Below, one piece after another: positions 35,349 through 46,176 of a stretch of DNA of 64,000 nt. This DNA is from Plectosphaerella cucumerina (taxonomy: Eukaryota; Ascomycota; Sordariomycetes; Glomerellales; Plectosphaerellaceae). Location: assembly GCA_020746995.1 (NCBI GenBank), contig JAGPXD010000002.1, positions 4,526,001 through 4,590,000 of the forward strand, in the 5' to 3' direction. The position numbers and the translations under genes were made by a program. A model generated the notes under the pieces. The model did no database searches, was not told the DNA's origin, and was given only the letters and a program-made list of their open reading frames with translations. Each line of letters starts with the position of its first letter. The first letter of the stretch is position 1.

Positions 35349-37278
35349 TTAGTGGTGGAACAGCCTCGTCTTCTGCTCGACAAAGGTGATGCCGAGCTTC
35401 TCGGCCGTCTCAAAGACGGCCTGATCGTTCTGGCTGCCGCCGGGAGCGGCAATGTACTTGACTCCCGACCGCGAGGCGCGGTAGACGTTGTCGATGAAGG
35501 GGAACTTGGATATGGTCAGCAAGGGTCTGAAGTCGGGAAAGGGGGGCAAGCCTTACGAAAGCATCGCTGGAGACGGCAACGTTGGTGAGCTTGCCGAGCC
35601 ACTCCTCGCGCTCCTCATCGGTGAAGGCAGAGGGGACCTCCTCGAAGATGGCCTCGAACAGCTCGCGCTCGGAGCCCGACTTGGGCAGCTCACCGCTGAC
35701 GAGCAGGTCGATGGCGTTGCTCTTGTCGGGGCGCTTGGTGCCCTTCTTCCACTTGATGCCGAGGACGCGGGGGTGGAAGCGGAGCCACCAGTTGTCGGCC
35801 TTGTCGCCGGCGAGACGGGTGCAGTGGATGCGCGACTGCTGGCCGGCGCCGAGGCCGACAATCTGGCCGCGGGCGGCATAGCAGACCGAGTTGCTCTGGG
35901 TGTACTTGAGGGCGATGGTGGCGACGGTCAGGTCGCGGAGAGCCTCCTCGGACAGAGGGGCGGAGTCCTTGGGGGTGATGATGTTGGTAAAGATGTCGGG
36001 GTTGATGCGAGCGTCGTTGCGGTGCTGCTGCAGGGAGACGCCGAAGACGGTGCGGGTCTCCTGGGAGGCGGGGCGGTAGTTCTCGTCGACCTGGAGGACG
36101 AGGTACTTGCCGCCCTTCTTCTTGCGGAGGATCTCGAGGGCGGCGGGCTCAAAGTCGGGGGCAATGACACCGTCGGAGACTTCCTTGGAGATGATGCTGG
36201 CGGTGGCGACATCGACCTTGGCGCTGAGGGCGATCATGTCACCGAAGCTGCTCATGCGGTCGGCGCCGCGGGCGCGGGCGTAGGCCTGAGCGAGGGCGGA
36301 GGTCTCGATGCCCTCGATGTCGTTGACAAAGTAGACCTTGCGCTCCTCCTCGGACAGCTGGGTGCCAATGGCGGCACCGGCGGGCGAGACGTGCTTGAAG
36401 CTGGCGGCGGCAGGCTTGCCGAGGGCGGCCTGCAGCTCCTGGACCAGGGGCCAGGCGTTGAGGGCATCGAGCAGGTTAATGTAGCCGGGCGAGCCGCTCA
36501 GGACCTTGAAGGGCAGATCTCCCTGGACGGCGAAGGCGGCGGCAGGCTTCTGGTGGGGGTTGGCGCCGTAGCGCAGGGCCATGTGCTGCTTGCCGTCGGC
36601 GGCATACTGCTTGCGGAAGAAGTCGGCAATGGCAGAGTCGTAGTCGGCGGTGTGCTCGAAGGCCTTGAGGGCGTACCTGTTGCGGCTCGTCTCGGTGACC
36701 TCGCCGGCCTCGAGCTCCTTGAGGAACTCGGCGTAGTCGGTAGGGTCGCTGAGGATGGTAACACGAGAGTGGTTCTTGGCGGCGGCGCGAAGCAGGGTGA
36801 CACCGCCGATATCGATCTCCTCGACAGCCTCAGGAACGGTGACGTTGACCTTGGCGACGGTATCCTTGAAGGGGTACAGGTTGCAGATGACGTAGTCGAC
36901 CTTGTTGATGTTCTGATCGGCGAGGTCCTTCTCGTCGGACTCGAGGTTGCGGGCGAGGATGCCGGCGTGGACGGCGGGGTGGAGGGTCTTGACACGGCCA
37001 GCCAGCATCTCAGGGGCCTTGGTGATGGCGGAGACGTCCCTGGAAGAAGGGGGGAAACCAGTCAGAATCACATGGCGAGGCTTCAATTGAAGTTGAAGAA
37101 AAGAGAAGAGAGGGCATTGAGGCGCTTCTTACTCGACGGGGAAGCCCGACTCGCGGATCATCTTGGCAGTGCCGCCAGAGGCAAGAATGCGGACATTCTG
37201 CTTGTTCAGGCCCTTGGCCAGGTCAAGCAGACCGGTCTTGTCGTAGACGGAAACGATGGCGATCTTCTGGCCCGACAT
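35349..37278 (-). CDS. ADE17: AICAR transformylase / IMP cyclohydrolase (bifunctional purine enzyme)
   Basis: Three exons (37278-37133, 37039-35557, 35504-35349) encode 594 residues, the usual size. The N-terminal IMP cyclohydrolase (MGS-like) domain begins with Ile-Val-Ser-Val-Tyr-Asp-Lys-Thr-Gly-Leu and Ser-Gly-Gly-Thr, and contains Val-Lys-Thr-Leu-His-Pro-Ala-Val-His. The C-terminal AICAR formyltransferase carries Lys-His-Val-Ser-Pro-Ala-Gly and ends in Lys-Thr-Arg-Leu-Phe-His-His. It catalyses the last two steps of IMP synthesis in the cytosol. Intron 3 lies in the conserved Ser-Asp-Ala-Phe-Phe-Pro-Phe motif, and splicing restores it exactly. The opposite strand holds a 616-codon open frame (35488-37338) that is a shadow of this GC-biased gene. 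Confidence 0.94.
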
Positions 37279-37872
37279 TGTAACGATGCACACGATGAAG
37301 TGTTTGGTCACGGGGGATGTTGGAGGGGCGGAGGGTGACGGGATGTCTTCAGTTTTGAAGACGCTCGATGGAGGGGTAAAATCATCCAGGTAAGGGTCAA
37401 GCTGGGGCCCGACGCCGGCTCTCGGAGGGGCAGAAAAATTTAGTGTCCCCCGCCGGGCAAAGCTCCCATTTCTTCCCGCTCCCAGTGGTCGCAGGTGGTA
37501 GGTTCTTGGGGGACGTTTCTCGATAAGCGATAAGGCACCACAGTCCTCCTGACGCTATGCCGTCTTGGTGCAGTGGCGTCTTCAATCGGCGTTGATTGGC
37601 CTTCCGTCCTCTCTACCCCTGTGTGTCACATTGGAGACCCTAGCGCTTCTCTTCCAACCTGTGCTTTCCGTGACCTTGACACCCTGGACTCGACTTCACC
37701 TTCCAACTTCTATCGAAACATGGGCCCTTTGTCCATGAAGCAGCAGAAAATGCGACACTGAGACACGCCAATCCGCCCAAACTCCATCACCAATCACCTC
37801 CGCCTCGTGAGATTCGGCACCAGAGATCAAACTGCACCAAGAACTCGGCAACAGGGAGAGTGACCGCCCGCC
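37279..37872. promoter_or_regulatory. Divergent promoter region ADE17 / GCK kinase
   Basis: A 594-bp gap between divergent starts, with CCAAT-type pentamers near 37593 and 37771. No AICAR-responsive or other specific element can be named with confidence. Confidence 0.4.
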
Positions 37873-40473
37873 ATGGCGACTCTTCAGGTTCGCGGGCCTG
37901 ACTGGTCCGCCACCAAGCAAAAGGCCCTCGAAGATGCAAAGAAGATGCAGGCCGCTGTGAATGAGCAGTCGATGAAAGATGGCAAAGAACTTCCACCTTA
38001 TATGCTCACAGAGCTCATCGGCAAGGGCAGCTTTGGCAGGGTGTACAAGGCCACCGACGTCAAGCGCAAGAGCCTGGTAGCGGTCAAGATCATCGACATC
38101 GAGGAAAGCGACACTCTCAACCCCAAACTGGCCGACACATTCCGCGAGTTCATGGCAGAGGTCAACGCACTCAAACTCCTCAGCGACAGCGGCGCCAGGA
38201 ACATCAACCATGTCATCGATGCCCTGCCCGTGGGCCAGTCAATGTGGATGATCACAGAGTACTGCGCCGGAGGCAGTGTCGCCACCCTCATGAGGCCGAC
38301 CGCCCCCGGAGGCCTGCAGGAGAGATGGATCGTACCTATTCTCCGCGAGGTGGCCGAGGCAGTCTTCTGGGTGCATCGCCAGGGCATCATCCACCGCGAC
38401 ATCAAATGCGCCAACGTACTCATTACGGAATCTGGCGGTGTACAGCTCTGCGACTTTGGCGTCGCCGGCGTCATCGAGACAAAGTTCGACAAGCGCTCAA
38501 CCTTCATCGGAACCCCCCACTGGATGGCCCCTGAGCTTTTCGATCGTGACATGTCCTACGGAACAGAGGTGGACATTTGGGCCTTTGGCTCCATGGTCTA
38601 CGAAATCGCCTCGGGCCTACCACCAAACGTCATGGCCGGGATTGACGTGTACCAGCTGGGCAACTACATCAAATCCCATGTCCCACGACTTGAGGGCGAC
38701 CAGTACTCTGACCAGCTCAAGAGCCTCGTAGCCTTTTGCTTGATGGAAGACCCCCGGCAACGGCCCACGATCGAGCAGGTCCAGGCCCACCCTTACATCA
38801 TGAACTCGGCACAGAGGTATCCCACCTCGTCACTTTCCCTGTTGGTCAGGGGATACAAGCTCTGGGAGTCTCAAGGAGGAGCCCGCAAGTCGCTCTTTGC
38901 ACCAGGGGGTGCCCAGGGGCTTGCCGACATATCCGACCTCTCCTCCACTGCCCTAGCCAACGACGAATGGAACTTCAGTACGACACTCGCCTTTGACCAA
39001 GAGGTCTTTGAAGATCCCGACGGTCAGGCAGTCTTCGACGTCTACGGAACGAACGTTGACTTCGACCCGAGCGAGATGTTCCGCCCGAACAACTCCAAGC
39101 CCAAGGGACGCCGGAGACCACCGCCACAGGCCCTGGCCGCGATGCGTGCTCCGCTCGAGAAGGTCTTTGATCCCAACACAATATCCAACTACGAAGACAA
39201 CGCGCGTGCCTACTACGGCATGCCAGTGCCGCCTCCAGTGTCGGACCTACCCCTCCGAGACGAGTCATCTCAGTCAGCCGATGTGAGGGAGTCTCTGATC
39301 GACCTAGACGCCTCTCTCAACGGTAGCGACCTCTCGCGGTTCGTCGACATGGATACTATACGCGCCGGCGAACCCCGCATGTCAGTCGACTACTACGGTG
39401 ACCCAGAGGACTCCGAGTTCAACAGGCCGCCCCTGAGTGACCCGGCCGATCTGAACCCGAATCGCAGGACCCAGGACTGGAAGTTTCCCTCCTTTGGACC
39501 AGCATCAGCGAACCCTGAAATGTCCAAGTTCCCCACCGGCGACACATTGTCGGTCCCATCTCCGGCAAACCGCCCTGGGCTGCAACACAGCGCGACCGAC
39601 CCTGTGCAGGCGCCAAACTACGGGCCTGGCGATTTCACATTCCCTCGGCCGAGCACACAGGCTAGCAGCCGAGAGTCGGTCAGCAGCCTCATCGATCTGG
39701 ACATGGGCATGCCTGAACAAATGGGCATGCATGAGCAGCCCAGCAGCCGCGAGTCCATCAGCAGTCTGATTGATCTAGATATGAGCATGCCTGAGCCGAC
39801 GCCAGACAGCACACGGCCATCAACGGCCAACTCCGACGCCGCCTCGGTCAGCGGCTCCGAGATGGGCATGGCGAACCCCTTCGATCTCGAACGCCACGCC
39901 TCGCTGTACATTCCCTCATCGAATCGAGAGCCGTCCATCTACGTCTCCGACGACTCGGACTTTGCCTCGGCCATTCCCAAGGCGAACGACGCTTTCGCCA
40001 ACGGCCTCGCGGGCCTCGCCATCTCCGAGTCCTCCAGATCAGGTTCGGCCATGTCGAACCACAGTCGGCCCAATGGCAGCATCGGCAGCAGCACGGGGAG
40101 CAGCACTATGATGATGCCCCCGCCCCCGCCCCTGCGCGTCGAGACCGGCTTCAACCCTACCGACTACGCCGACGAGCCCGAGGACTCCGCGTATCTCACC
40201 CCACAGACCTCCAGGGGCCCATTCGACGGCTCGACACCCACAGCGCCCAACATCGCCCTCAACGGGCGGTCACGCTCGGATTTCTCCATCCCTTCTGCCC
40301 CGGCCCCTCCGCAACTGCAGGTTATGCAGGGCCAGGCAGATCCGGAGATGGTCAAGGCAGAGCTGAGGCGGATGACCATGAGTCTTGGCGAGCACCTAAC
40401 GCTGATAAATCAGCACCTCTCGTCGCTGCCGGTGCGGGACGCCGGCTACGATGATTCAAACGGGATGCAATAG
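37873..40473 (+). CDS. STE20/germinal-centre-type serine/threonine kinase
   Basis: A single exon of 866 residues. The kinase domain spans about residues 44-310: Gly-rich loop Gly-Lys-Gly-Ser-Phe-Gly (50-55), Lys72, His-Arg-Asp-Ile-Lys (D176), Asp-Phe-Gly (194-196), and the STE20-type activation segment Gly-Thr-Pro-His-Trp-Met-Ala-Pro-Glu (213-221). All catalytic residues are present. The long C-terminal tail (about 310-866) is disordered, Ser/Asp/Pro-rich, and repeats an Arg-Glu-Ser-x-Ser-Ser-Leu-Ile-Asp-Leu-Asp motif. The short N-terminal extension and C-terminal tail fit the GCK subgroup (Sid1/SepL, Nak1/POD-6, MST types), which act in septation, polarity and NDR-kinase signalling. I cannot decide which member it is. 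The gene is divergent from ADE17 and convergent with TEL2. Confidence 0.88.
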   Translation: MATLQVRGPDWSATKQKALEDAKKMQAAVNEQSMKDGKELPPYMLTELIGKGSFGRVYKATDVKRKSLVAVKIIDIEESDTLNPKLADTFREFMAEVNALKLLSDSGARNINHVIDALPVGQSMWMITEYCAGGSVATLMRPTAPGGLQERWIVPILREVAEAVFWVHRQGIIHRDIKCANVLITESGGVQLCDFGVAGVIETKFDKRSTFIGTPHWMAPELFDRDMSYGTEVDIWAFGSMVYEIASGLPPNVMAGIDVYQLGNYIKSHVPRLEGDQYSDQLKSLVAFCLMEDPRQRPTIEQVQAHPYIMNSAQRYPTSSLSLLVRGYKLWESQGGARKSLFAPGGAQGLADISDLSSTALANDEWNFSTTLAFDQEVFEDPDGQAVFDVYGTNVDFDPSEMFRPNNSKPKGRRRPPPQALAAMRAPLEKVFDPNTISNYEDNARAYYGMPVPPPVSDLPLRDESSQSADVRESLIDLDASLNGSDLSRFVDMDTIRAGEPRMSVDYYGDPEDSEFNRPPLSDPADLNPNRRTQDWKFPSFGPASANPEMSKFPTGDTLSVPSPANRPGLQHSATDPVQAPNYGPGDFTFPRPSTQASSRESVSSLIDLDMGMPEQMGMHEQPSSRESISSLIDLDMSMPEPTPDSTRPSTANSDAASVSGSEMGMANPFDLERHASLYIPSSNREPSIYVSDDSDFASAIPKANDAFANGLAGLAISESSRSGSAMSNHSRPNGSIGSSTGSSTMMMPPPPPLRVETGFNPTDYADEPEDSAYLTPQTSRGPFDGSTPTAPNIALNGRSRSDFSIPSAPAPPQLQVMQGQADPEMVKAELRRMTMSLGEHLTLINQHLSSLPVRDAGYDDSNGMQ
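39667..39798 (+). repeat. Internal motif repeat in the kinase tail
   Basis: Two near-copies of Ser-Arg-Glu-Ser-(Val/Ile)-Ser-Ser-Leu-Ile-Asp-Leu-Asp-Met-x-Met-Pro-Glu start at about residues 599 and 624. A third, partial copy (Arg-Glu-Ser-Leu-Ile-Asp-Leu-Asp) lies near residue 472. The DNA is also similar, which suggests local duplication of a short linear motif. Confidence 0.75.
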
Positions 40474-40768
40474 ACGCGGGGGACTTCTGCTTGGGATGAT
40501 GATGGGCTGGCTGCAACATTTGCTTTTCTTTATATCTGCGACAGGACGCAAGCCGTCCGAGCATAGCGGGCGTCTGGGCCAGGTGGAAAAGGAGCCTGAA
40601 CCTCGGGACATGGTGACCTGGGGCGGCGCCGCATTTGTACTTGTATTTTGAACTATTGGGGCGACGCAAGGGGAAAAGGGCAGCACACGCCTGCATGATA
40701 GCAAGTTTATTTGACTCCGTCTTTACCATTTATCACCATGAAATTGGTCTATATGATGTCCAAAACTA

Positions 40769-43700
40769 CTACATCCCCATCATGTCGCCGATGAGGAGAG
40801 CCCGATGCTTCTCCATAGCCTCCTGCAACGTGATGAGCACGCCTGCGGCAAGTGTCTTGACCTTGCTTTCCTCCCCACCATCGTCTCCCCTCAGGCCGTT
40901 GAAGACGGCGCTGACCCACTCGCTCGTCTCGACTATCTCGCGAGGCATCTCGGCGCAGAGCCTGCCAAGGCCTTGACCACTATTGTCGTTGACTTCGATC
41001 ATGGCCGCAAGAGCAATAAGTAGCGCATGCGTCGCCGTCAAGTCCCCGGCAACGTGACCGCGGACGCCGAGCAGGAGGTCCCACAGCTCCGACGTCATCT
41101 GGGGCAGGCTCAGAGTCGAGGGACCAGCGGCATGGATGAGGATGGCCAGCGTCTTGAGGTAGAGTGACAAGAGGTAGGGCTGGAAGACGACGATGCCGTG
41201 TCGTTGAGAGGCCGGCGAACGAAGGGCGTGCTGGAACCGGGCTGTCAGAGGGGCGAAGAAGGATGCAGCCAGTAGCGAGGCGGTGGTGTTGGGGATAGCC
41301 CGGATTCGCGGCTTGGCCTTAGTCCCAGCGGACTTTCCACCCTTGTTGTTCAGGCGAGACGTGAATGTGGAGAGCTTCAGGACATCTGGCCCGGTAGCCT
41401 GGTCCGCTGCGTTGGCGGCGAGCGGAGCCAGGAAGCTGGATGTCAGGTCTTGAGCGATGTTGTCCAGTGCTGTCGACGGCAGTGCCTTCAGATCGGCGCC
41501 GCGGCCCGAAGACTGCAGCATCTTAGCCGAGCCAGGTGTATTATCATCAATGTACATCCTCTCCATGCGTTCGGGGAGCTGCTTTGACGGGAACGTGGCT
41601 GCGGCGGCATGTTCTGAAACATCGAAGCCGGCGACTTCCCGGGCTCCAAGTCCAAGGACGATGAGAATAGACGCTCGTTGTGAAATGGAGTAGTCGCCGT
41701 CGAAGAAGGTCTTGGCGAACCAAGGCGCCATAGCTTTCGGCTGGGCGACAATGATCGCGATCATGCCCTGAGTGCGCTGCTCGAAGAACCCGTCCATCTC
41801 AAACTTGTCCTGTAGGCCGACAAGTAGCCCTGCCAGTTCTTCGGCGTGCTCGCTGACCTCAGTTCCGAAGTTCGCCTTTCGCCGAATAAGCACGGGGGCG
41901 GTTTCCAGGGCGAGCTTCTGTTTGTCGTAACTCTCTGTATCGCGTAGGTAGGCGATGAGGTCTCTGATGTAGACAGGCGGCTTCGGTTTGTCGCGCCGAA
42001 CCATGGTGGCGTCCTCGTCCGAGTCTTCGGGGTCGTAGTCTGGTTTGGAGTACGACACCAAATCGGCATCCTCATCTTCCTCCGAGTCATCCACCTCTTC
42101 AATTACGAAGCCTGTCTGCCTGGGCGTGATAGGGGCGCGCTTCTGCTTTTGGGAAGTGGCCTTGGCCTTGGGATTTGCAGAGGCTGGCTTGGTGGGCGGC
42201 TCGGCTTTTGTGAGCAGCTTGTCGATTGGGCCGACTTGGTCAGAGGTTTTGACCAAGCTCTTGAGCCACCGAGCCTCTTCAGTGTCAAGCTCGTCCATCT
42301 TGAAGTCGAGCTTGGTGTCTGACAATGAGGAGATTGCCTCGCCGATGATCATTCCCAAAACCCTCGCTTTCGTCTGAGATGCAGCCAAGCGATTGGAGAC
42401 GGCCTGGAGATACCCTCCAGACCTTGTAAGCATCTTGACCTTGAGTGGCGAGCTGCGCTGGACGTGGCCGGCGCTCAACAGAACAACCTGGGTATGTGCT
42501 GCAAAGAACATCAGTACGCGAAGTCCAAGGCATGGTCGTCTGATGCTTACCTTCCTGTTGAAGAATCGGCGAATGTTTTATGTACAGCTCGTCACCAAAC
42601 AGGTTCAGACTCTTGTCGAGAACCGTGCTGATGACCTCCCTGTTCTTGGCGATCGCAGCGAGAGCGGCGCGTCGAATACCAACAGAGTCGCCCACGCCCG
42701 CCCCCGTAGCGCTGGTGAGCCAGATGATGAGGTGGTTCCTGCGGCTATCGTCATTTCCGATGAGTTGCTCGATCACGCCCGCAGAGCCGGAGACTACCGC
42801 GGACGCCTCGGGTGTGTCCGCGGTTCCAAGCTTGTTCAAGAAGTTATCGGCAAGGTGCTTCAGAACTGCGTAAAGAACGCGCTTCTGCTCCAGCTGAGAC
42901 AAGTTTCCAAACAATCGCAGAAATTGCCTGATGCGGCCTCCTGCGCCCAGGAGGAGATCCTGAATCATCTGCTTGATCAAGTGTTCTAGAACGCAGGTTA
43001 GACATGGCTGTGAGAAGAAGACGAGGTCAGCTTACCTCCGTATCCTAGACGGAGGGCCCTGGCAAAGATCTCGGAGCAAATAGCATCATCCTCCGGGCTT
43101 GGATCGTCGCCACCGACCCAGGTTGTGACGCTTCTCCCGATCCACCTTGTATAGGCCAAACCATCAGTGATCCAGGTACGGTCTTTCCGGGTGCCCTGGT
43201 CGCGGGAGAGAATGGCGTCGGCTTCTGCTGCCAAGGAGACGATCTTCCCGCTGCTAGCAAACAGGGAGAGGAACTCTTGCTTCAGGACCCTTGTTGCTGT
43301 CGAAGCACCCGCTTGGGAGTGCACATTGTGCCAGAGGGACGATAGCGAATAGTCTCCGTCCAATGTTGTTGCTAGAACCTGGAGGAGAGTTTCGAGGCCA
43401 AGAGTGATGTCTGGACGTTTTGCGTCCTTCTCGCTAGCTTTTGATTCCAAGATCAAGACCTTGAGGCGGGCTAAGAGTGCATTGATGCCGGCAATGTTGC
43501 GCAGACAATCAAGCATGAGGACGCGGTCTTCGGCCAATCCATGCTGGAGAAGAGGCCAGTAGTTGGGCACAATGTCGGACACGAGCAGCTGCACAATTTG
43601 TGCCGTGCTTGGGGACGGTGCACACAGCTGATTTCCCTTTCGAAGGAAGTTGAGGGTGGAGATCAGCGAGTCGTAATCGGGTTGGCTCTTGAGGTGTTCC

Positions 43701-43840
43701 ACTGCATCTTCAAGGGAAGAGACTGAGGAGGCTTCGCGCTGGACATGCGTGCTTCTCCTGGAGTGCGAGGCGCTCAAGGCGGCATTCTCGGGCCTTGGCT
43801 TGAGGTAGGTTTGGCTCACTGGGGTGAAGAAGTCGTCCAT
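40769..43840 (-). CDS. TEL2: Telomere length regulation protein Tel2
   Basis: Three exons (43840-43036, 42985-42551, 42498-40769) with 50- and 52-nt introns give 989 residues, usual for fungal Tel2. The protein is all-helical repeat in look. The central conserved Tel2 domain begins at Pro-Val-Tyr-Ile-Arg-Asp-Leu (about residue 590) and runs through Arg-Arg-Lys-Ala-Asn-Phe-Gly and Gln-Arg-Ala-Ser-Ile-Leu. An acidic linker precedes it (Asp/Glu-rich, about 550-585), the site where CK2 phosphorylation links Tel2 to R2TP in other species. Tel2, with Tti1 and Tti2, stabilises PIKK kinases (TOR, ATM, ATR). Splicing was set by frame continuity and the Glu-His-Leu-Ile-Lys-Gln join. UBA3 diverges 473 bp away. 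Confidence 0.87.
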
Positions 43841-44313
43841 GACTTTAGTACTGGATATTGGTCTGGTTCAGAAAATGGTTCGGTGCTATGAACCAGAGAT
43901 CAATTCAGAGTCCATCGGCAGTAATTCAAGAGTATGAAAAGCCAAAAGAAGAGGAGCAGATGAGGGAGTCACGATGTCGTGGTCCTTTAGGTGGAAAGGT
44001 GCAGCAGACAAACATCTCCACTGCCAGTGAGGTGTGCACAGCTTGGTTAGGTGCTATCGAACCCACCCCCGGTCTCTTATCCACACCCCTTGTGTGGCCT
44101 AACAGAATGTGGTGCAATCCCACGTGTGAACTGTTACTGACGAGGGTCCGTGCACGAGCTGCTGCCTCCCCTCAAATGGAAGCGACGACAGTCACTTCCA
44201 GTCCTACCAGGGCTGAGGTAAGCCCCTCCAACTCCCTGGAGACACCCATCACACCCAACATCGAAGCCTTGGTCCCTGGACTCTCACAGCTCAGAATGAC
44301 CTCATCAGTCGCC
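43841..44313. promoter_or_regulatory. Divergent promoter region TEL2 / UBA3
   Basis: A 473-bp gap between divergent starts. An in-frame-looking + strand frame (from 43858) runs into the UBA3 first exon, but only the part from 44314 fits the family. No specific motif was identified. Confidence 0.45.
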
Positions 44314-45856
44314 ATGTCGGAAGCGCCGCCAGCTTCCGTTCAAGTCGATGAAGCGAAGAGATGGTACGCCGGGAAGCTTCAACCGTTTGTTGTGGTTCGA
44401 GACACTGATGAGCTCTCTCAACTAGGACGCACGTGGACAACATCCGCAAGACCCCCGGTCCGTTCACAGACCCCATCGCCGGGACACAGGAAGCGATCGA
44501 CCAGTTCGATAGTATCAAGGTCCTGTATGTAATGATCCTCAGAACGAGAGTTTGTTCGGAAATGCTGACCATGCCGCAGTGTCATGTATGAAGTCCGACC
44601 CGCTGTCTATCTTCATGCAAGCAGCACGAGCTGACGTTGTTTTCAGTGGCGCCGGTGGTTTAGGATGTGAGATCCTCAAGAATCTTGCGATGTCAAAGTT
44701 TAAGGACATCCACGTCATCGATATGGGTAGGTTATCAATCCATTGCTAAGATGACCAGTGGCCGTATACTGACATACACACAGATACTATTGACATCTCC
44801 AATCTCAACCGCCAATTCCTCTTCAGGAAGTCCGACGTTGGTAAATTCAAGGCCGAGGTCGCCGCCAACTTCGTCATGCGCAGGGTCAAGGGCGTCAAAA
44901 TCACCGCCCATAACTGCAAGATTCAGGACTTCGACGAGTCCTTCTACAAGCAGTTCCAGATGGTCATCTGCGGTCTCGACAGCATCGAGGCACGGAGATG
45001 GATCAACGCCATGTTGGTCGGCATCGCCGAGGAGGGCGGCGATACTGATGCACTGATCCCGCTCATCGACGGCGGAACCGAGGGCTTCAAGGGACAGGCG
45101 CGTGTCATCGTGCCCTCCATCACCTCGTGCATCGAGTGCCAGCTGGACATGCACGCTCCACGCGCTGCCGTCCCCCTCTGTACCATCGCGTCCATCCCGC
45201 GTCAGCCCGAGCACTGCATTGAATGGGCCCACGTCATTGCTTGGGAAAAGGAGAAGCCCTTCCCCAAGCTGGACATGGATGACCCCGAGCACGTCACCTG
45301 GCTGTACCAGAAGGCTCTCACCCGTGCCCAGGAGTTCAACATCCCCGGCGTCACCTATGCCTCCACCCAGGGCGTCGTCAAGAACATCATCCCGGCCATC
45401 GCCTCGACCAATGCCATCATTGCTGCCGCCTGCTGCAACGAGGCCTTCAAGCTTGCCAGCTCGTCCGCCCCGACCCTGGGCATGGAGGAGAACTACATGA
45501 TGTACTCGGGCAACGACAGCATCTACACCTACACCTTCAAGCACGAGAAGAAGGACGACTGCCCCGTTTGTGGCCAGGACGCCCGGCCGCTCGAGGTTGA
45601 CCCCACCACAACGCTGCAGGACCTGCTGGACTCGTTCGCCATCCGTCCGGAGGCCCAGCTGAAGAAGCCCTCTATCAGAGGCGAGGGCAAGACGCTCTAC
45701 ATGCAATTTCCCCCTTCGCTTGAGGAGCAGACCCGCCCGAACCTCGAGAGGAAGCTGTCCGACCTCGGTCTCGAAGACGGCCAGAACGTCGTTGTGACGG
45801 ACCCGGCCTTCCCACTGGAGTTCAACTTCTTCCTGCGCTTCAAGCGGGCCACCTGA
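44314..45856 (+). CDS. UBA3: NEDD8-activating enzyme E1 catalytic subunit Uba3
   Basis: Five exons (44314-44363, 44426-44524, 44580-44585, 44647-44726, 44784-45856) give 435 residues. Exon 3 is only 6 nt. Joined, they read Lys-Val-Leu-Val-Ile-Gly-Ala-Gly-Gly-Leu-Gly-Cys-Glu, the adenylation-site glycine loop (G53-G58). The rest shows Arg-Gln-Phe-Leu-Phe-Arg, the Zn-binding Cys pairs (Cys-Ile-Glu-Cys and Cys-Pro-Val-Cys), the active-site Cys (C211 in Leu-Cys-Thr-Ile-Ala), and the C-terminal ubiquitin-like E2-binding domain. With Ula1 it adenylates NEDD8/Rub1 and forms its thioester, passing it to Ubc12 for cullin modification. The first exon (Met-Ser-Glu-Ala-Pro) is short and less certain than the rest. 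Confidence 0.9.
44580..44585 (+). other. UBA3: 6-nt microexon of UBA3
   Basis: The six bases TGTCAT lie between a consensus acceptor (CCGCAG) and a consensus donor (GTATGA). Both flanking introns (55 and 61 nt) have a GCTGAC branch site. Only its inclusion gives the conserved Leu-Val-Ile strand before the glycine loop. It fully encodes V51 and completes L50 and I52. Confidence 0.8.
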
Positions 45857-46176
45857 TGCGGGGAGTCTGTCCAGAGCACCCCTTCTTTTGTAGCGAGGAT
45901 CATGAATGGCGACACATTAGAGAGCATGGATGATGACGGAGAGTCGAGGCCCGCGATGAAGCCCCAAAAAGGTAGAAGATGAAAAGTTCGCTGGTATCAT
46001 GAATTTTTCTTCTACCGAAACCCGAGTGACCCTATGCACCGTCGCGGTAAAGCCAGAAAAAAAGGCTGGAGCAAAACAAAACAACCGTGTAGACAAACAC
46101 CTTGGGGCCGAGGAAGGAGAGGTATCTTTGTACACCACACCGGCAGGGGAGGTCCGCCGTCATCGCCGCTGAACGC
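45857..46176. other. Convergent 3' intergenic region UBA3 / RPAC1
   Basis: A 320-bp gap that holds both 3' UTRs. No further gene was seen. Confidence 0.5.

Noticed and set aside
33268..37278. Secondary-metabolite or carbohydrate-enzyme gene cluster around GH30
   Set aside because: The GH30 gene stands alone among housekeeping genes; no synthase, transporter or second CAZyme is adjacent.
35488..37338. 616-codon open frame on the + strand
   Set aside because: It lies fully antisense to the three-exon ADE17 gene, crosses its introns, and consists of Gly/Leu/Val/Asp-biased sequence expected from the complement of GC-ending codons.
44735..45706. 323-codon open frame on the minus strand
   Set aside because: Shadow of UBA3 exon 5, which has clear E1 motifs on the + strand.
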